A stretch of 17,031 nucleotides of DNA from Acidobacteriota bacterium (GTDB taxonomy: Bacteria > Acidobacteriota > Terriglobia > Terriglobales > Acidobacteriaceae). The stretch is taken from the NCBI GenBank assembly GCA_021793595.1, contig JAJYSL010000083.1, positions 1 through 17,031 on the forward strand. The letters run 5' to 3'. Both the position numbers and the translations under genes were made by a program. The notes below the pieces were generated by a model, which saw only the letters and a list, made by a program, of their open reading frames with translations, was not told the DNA's origin and searched no databases. Positions 13,666 to 17,031 of the stretch are shown here, one piece after another; position 1 is the first letter of the stretch, and every line of letters starts with the position of its first letter.

Positions 13666-15024
13666 TCACGCTTCCTTGGCGTGGATTCCGAGGGCTTTCA
13701 TTTTGCGATAGAGATGGCTGCGCTCCAGGCCAAGGATTTCTGCGGCGCGGCTGACGTTGCCATGGCAGTCTTCCAGCTTGCGCAGAATGTAATCGCGTTC
13801 GTAGGCTTCGCGTGCCTGCTGCAGCGACGGAAATTCCTCGGCATGGCGGCCGGTGCTGCGCGCGACCAAGACCGGCAGATGCTTGCGTTCAATGCGGGAC
13901 ACCTGGGGATTGAGAATCATGACCCGCTCCAGAATATTCTTGAGCTCGCGCACATTCCCCGGCCAATGATGCAGCTGCAACGCGGCCAAGGCGTCGGCAG
14001 AGATTTCCATTCTTGGCCGGCCATATTGTCGCCCGAATTCCCGCAGCAACTCCGTCGCCAGCAAGGGAATGTCTTCTTTGCGTTCGCGTAGCGGGGGCAC
14101 GTAGAACGGAATGACATTCAACCGGTAAAAAAGATCTTCCCGGAAATTTCCTTTGGCGATTTCGTCTTCGAGATTTTTGTTGGTTGCGGCAATCAAGCGC
14201 ACATCGATGCGAATCGATTGGGCAGCGCCGACGGGAGTGAATTGCTGCTCGTCGAGCGCGCGCAGCACCTTGGCCTGGGTTTTCAGGCTCATGTCGCCAA
14301 CTTCGTCGAGAAATAACGTGCCGCTGTCGGCGCGTTCGAAGGTGCCGCGCTTTTCCGGGGGACCGCCGGGCAGAGCGCTGTGGCGATAGCCGAAGAGCTC
14401 GGTTTCAATGTAGTCCTCGGGAATGGCGGCGCAATTCAATTCGACGAAGACACGATCTGCGCGCTGGCTTTCGGCATGCATCGCACGGGCGATCACTTCT
14501 TTTCCGGTGCCAGACTCGCCATAGATCAACACGCGTCCGTTGGTGGGCGCCATCAGCCGAATCTGTTGTCGCAGCGCTTTTACAGGAACGCTTTCTCCGG
14601 TGATGCGCGCGCGGGCGGTGAGCTGCTGCTGAAACTCGCGATTTTCGATGCGCAGGCGCCGCGCCTCGACTGCATTTTTCAGAATGATCAAGGTGCGTTC
14701 CAGCGAAAGAGGCTTCTCGAGGAAGTCATAGGCACCCAGCTTTGTCGCGCGTACGGCGGTCTCGATGGTGCCATGACCGGAGATGATGATGACTTCGGGT
14801 CCGGCGATGGCGTCAAACTTGCGAATCTGCTGCAGCACTTCCAGGCCATCGCGATCCGGCAGCCAGATGTCGAGCAGCACAGCGTCAAAAATGGCATCGC
14901 GGATCAGGTCGAGCCCTTCAGTGGCTGTGCCTGCGGTGGTGACGGTGTAGCCTTCCTCGGCAAGTATCGCTTCCAAGGTGCTGCGAATATCCGGTTCGTC
15001 GTCGACCACGAGGATGTGATTCAT
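13666..15024 (-). CDS. ntrX: NtrC-family response regulator, NtrX-like, with altered GAFTGA loop
   Basis: The 452-residue protein has a receiver domain (1-120; acidic pocket D8/D9, phospho-acceptor Asp52 in LLDIWLPD, Lys104), then an AAA+ domain (about 140-385) with Walker A GESGTGKE at 169-176, Walker B GTLFLDE at 235-241 and the arginine-finger region REDLFYRLNV. A Fis-type helix-turn-helix is at 423-447 (NVSRAAEILGLERSHLYRKM). Where sigma-54 activators have ELFGxxxGAFTGA, this reads ELFGYRHSALPGG (209-221), so contact with sigma-54 is doubtful. It overlaps the upstream kinase gene by four bases (ATGA), so the two are translationally coupled. The NtrX name rests on kinase pairing and this loop change; the regulated genes are unknown. 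Confidence 0.88.
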   Translation of the reverse strand: MNHILVVDDEPDIRSTLEAILAEEGYTVTTAGTATEGLDLIRDAIFDAVLLDIWLPDRDGLEVLQQIRKFDAIAGPEVIIISGHGTIETAVRATKLGAYDFLEKPLSLERTLIILKNAVEARRLRIENREFQQQLTARARITGESVPVKALRQQIRLMAPTNGRVLIYGESGTGKEVIARAMHAESQRADRVFVELNCAAIPEDYIETELFGYRHSALPGGPPEKRGTFERADSGTLFLDEVGDMSLKTQAKVLRALDEQQFTPVGAAQSIRIDVRLIAATNKNLEDEIAKGNFREDLFYRLNVIPFYVPPLRERKEDIPLLATELLREFGRQYGRPRMEISADALAALQLHHWPGNVRELKNILERVMILNPQVSRIERKHLPVLVARSTGRHAEEFPSLQQAREAYERDYILRKLEDCHGNVSRAAEILGLERSHLYRKMKALGIHAKEA

Positions 15025-17031
15025 TGCTCCACCGCGCTGATGGAAGGAGCGGAGATGTCTGGCAGCGATGCGGAGTCTGCGAAGGGAATCATGATGACAA
15101 AGCGGGCGCCTGTAGGAGAGTTTGTTTCGACGTGGATGCTGCCCTGATGTTCCTGCACAATTTTCGCAGCGATGGAAAGCCCGAGACCGGTACCGCGGCG
15201 GCGGGTAGAGAAGAACGGCAGAAACAGGCGTTCGCGGATTTCATCGGTGATGCCGTGGCCGGTGTCGGCAATCACGATTTCCGCCATGGTCTGGCTTTCG
15301 TTGGCCCCCGTACGCACCGTTAAGACGCGCAGCAGTGTGGACTGCATGGCTTCTGCGGCGTTGTCGATAAGGTTGCTGAACGCGCGCTTCAATGCCTCCG
15401 CGTCGGCCATGACCGGAGGAAGATTTTCCGCCAGGTGCAGCCGGATTTCAATTCCTTCCAGTCGTCCCGAGAACAGCGTCAACGTATTTTCGACGACGCG
15501 ATTCAGGTCGGTCGGGGTTCGATTGGCCGCCGGGAAGTCGGCGAGCGCAGCAAATTGATCGACCAACTGGCGCAAAGTTTCGACGGAGGAGCGAATCACC
15601 TCTGTCGAACTGCGCAGCACCTGCGCCGAATCTTCGGTGAGGCCGCGATCGATGTGGCGTTCAATACGCTCGGCGGAAAGTGCGATCGGCGTCAGCGGGT
15701 TTTTGATCTCATGGGCGACCCGCTGCGCGACTTCCTTCCATGCCATTTGTTTTTGTGCGCGTAACACGTCGGTCACGTTGTCCATCACCACAAGATGTTC
15801 GTGAAGGGAACCTCGGAGCTGGGTAACGGTAAAAATCAAATGCAGTGGACCGCGCGAGCTTTGCGCCTCAATTTCTGTAGAGGCCGCCGGCAAGCGACGG
15901 CTGCGGCGCAGCACCCGTCCGATTTCAAGGGCAGATTCCGTAGGGAATAGGGATTGAATCGGCTGGCCTTCAATCGGCAACTCACCCAAGGGATCGAGCA
16001 TTTCGCAGAATGCCCGATTCGCCTGCAAGATTCGCAGCTCGTTGTCGAGCGTGGCCACGCCGCTGGGAATGGTTTCCAGCACGGTTTCAAGTTCGCGGCG
16101 CCGCTCATCGATGGCGGCGTTGGCTTCGGAGAGTTTGTAGGTGGAGGATTCGAGCTGGGTACGGCTATTTTCAAGATCGGCGGCCATGTGGTTGAAAGAT
16201 CGCATCAACTCGCCCAGTTCTCCGGACACGGCAACGTCGACACGCGAGCCATAATCTCCGGATGCCATGGCATCCATCGCATCGGCCAAAGCTTCCACCG
16301 GGCGAGTGACTTGCTTGGAAAGAAACAGAGCCAGCCAACTGCTGACAAATAGCGTCAATCCAGTGAGAAGAAGAAGGACCAGCAAATAGGTCTGGCGAAC
16401 TCGACGGCGAGCTCGCAATAATGTCCAATATCGTTCGGTGCCGGTTTCGATGTCGTGGATCGCGCTACCCACGTCGGGTGGCAGAGGCAATCCCACCACG
16501 ATAATGTCGCCATTCCGCGATGCGGCGTCACCAACGGAGTAGGCTGCCTGTCCAATTCTCAAGATCGGGTCGTCAGTGCGCTCCGCAGCCCGGAGAATCT
16601 CTTCGGGCAGCGATCGCTGCTCTGGCATCTCCTGTGCTTGTTCATTGGGGCGAACACTGGATAGCAGGGTTATGGGGCCGTCGTCAGTGGGGAGCTGGTA
16701 CGCATCGATGACTGTTCCATCACGATACACGGCCACAAATCCGCCCTGCAGCGTTACCTTATGGCGGCGAAAAAGTGGCAGCAATGACTCTGGATGTGCG
16801 GGGAGATCGGCAGCGAGGACGGCGGGTTCGCGCGCCAGCGACTCCGCCTCGGCCCGGGCGTTGTCCGCCGCGTAGCGAGACATCTCCATGGCCACCTGCA
16901 TGGCCTCATCCCGAAGCTGGACGACGGGCTGCGAAAACCAGCGGTCAATGGAACGGTTCATTAAGAGGTAGTTGAACGACAGCATGAAAAATGCTGGAAC
17001 GACGGAGAGCAACAGTGCTCCCAGCAGCATA
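15021..17031 (-). CDS. ntrY: NtrY-like sensor histidine kinase (partial, N-terminus outside window)
   Basis: About 669 residues are visible, and the frame is open to the right edge; the Met at 17030 falls within a hydrophobic segment (LLGALLLSVVPAFFMLSFNY) and is probably internal, as NtrY proteins have further N-terminal helices. Then come an extracytoplasmic region (about 25-212), a helix at 215-237, HAMP (about 238-290), a coiled linker, PAS (about 312-420), and the kinase core. The core has His440 in RVAHEIKNPLTPIALS, an N box with NLIDNAAEAM (553-562), ADTGHGI at 588-594 and GTGLGLSIAAKI at 613-624. It should autophosphorylate and signal to the NtrX-like regulator whose start codon overlaps its stop. 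The stimulus is unknown; NtrY/NtrX pairs elsewhere respond to nitrogen or redox state. Confidence 0.9.
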   Translation of the reverse strand, partial: MLLGALLLSVVPAFFMLSFNYLLMNRSIDRWFSQPVVQLRDEAMQVAMEMSRYAADNARAEAESLAREPAVLAADLPAHPESLLPLFRRHKVTLQGGFVAVYRDGTVIDAYQLPTDDGPITLLSSVRPNEQAQEMPEQRSLPEEILRAAERTDDPILRIGQAAYSVGDAASRNGDIIVVGLPLPPDVGSAIHDIETGTERYWTLLRARRRVRQTYLLVLLLLTGLTLFVSSWLALFLSKQVTRPVEALADAMDAMASGDYGSRVDVAVSGELGELMRSFNHMAADLENSRTQLESSTYKLSEANAAIDERRRELETVLETIPSGVATLDNELRILQANRAFCEMLDPLGELPIEGQPIQSLFPTESALEIGRVLRRSRRLPAASTEIEAQSSRGPLHLIFTVTQLRGSLHEHLVVMDNVTDVLRAQKQMAWKEVAQRVAHEIKNPLTPIALSAERIERHIDRGLTEDSAQVLRSSTEVIRSSVETLRQLVDQFAALADFPAANRTPTDLNRVVENTLTLFSGRLEGIEIRLHLAENLPPVMADAEALKRAFSNLIDNAAEAMQSTLLRVLTVRTGANESQTMAEIVIADTGHGITDEIRERLFLPFFSTRRRGTGLGLSIAAKIVQEHQGSIHVETNSPTGARFVIMIPFADSASLPDISAPSISAVEQ

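Overview
The window looks like a chromosomal segment from an Acidobacteriota member (Terriglobia / Koribacter-like). This is an inference. It rests on G+C near 60% in sampled housekeeping genes, an EF-P carrying a PGNLRA tip loop, a family of secreted or anchored TonB-C-terminal proteins with a GTYEEWW signature, and an NtrY/NtrX two-component pair next to era. No rRNA, tRNA, CRISPR array or transposase was seen.

Left part (1-3170). A partial membrane protein runs in from the left edge. A stretch of about 300 bp follows with a hairpin and a short minus-strand hydrophobic frame that looks like a gene remnant. Next comes a minus-strand pair: a family-2 glycosyltransferase followed by a polytopic GT-C-like membrane protein. 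They probably act together on lipid-linked sugars or envelope glycans.

Middle part (3170-8500, all plus strand). Translation factor efp is followed by an 853-bp insert of lower G+C that holds two overlapping genes, a HEPN-domain protein and an unrecognised 125-residue partner. The insert is bounded by 42-bp direct repeats, each encoding the last 13 codons plus stop of efp and differing only at two synonymous positions. This is the signature of an element that integrates at the efp 3' end and restores the gene. After it come an isoprenylcysteine-methyltransferase-family membrane protein, acylphosphatase, adenine phosphoribosyltransferase (apt) and a second large GT-C-like membrane protein.

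Right part (8500-17031). Three tandem paralogues (signal peptide or anchor, Pro/Ala-rich linker, strongly conserved N-terminal domain, diverged middle, TonB-like C-terminus) precede era. Upstream of the second and third paralogues lies a decayed copy of the first ~18 codons of era, which records that the duplicated unit was the paralogue plus the head of era. The GTPase gene era carries two insertions. It converges, with only 10 bp between, on an ntrX/ntrY-type operon whose regulator has lost the GAFTGA sigma-54 loop. The sensor kinase runs off the right edge.

Most notable: the efp-tail-flanked HEPN module as a candidate minimal mobile toxin/defence-like cassette, and the tandem TonB-family array that carries era heads as duplication scars.
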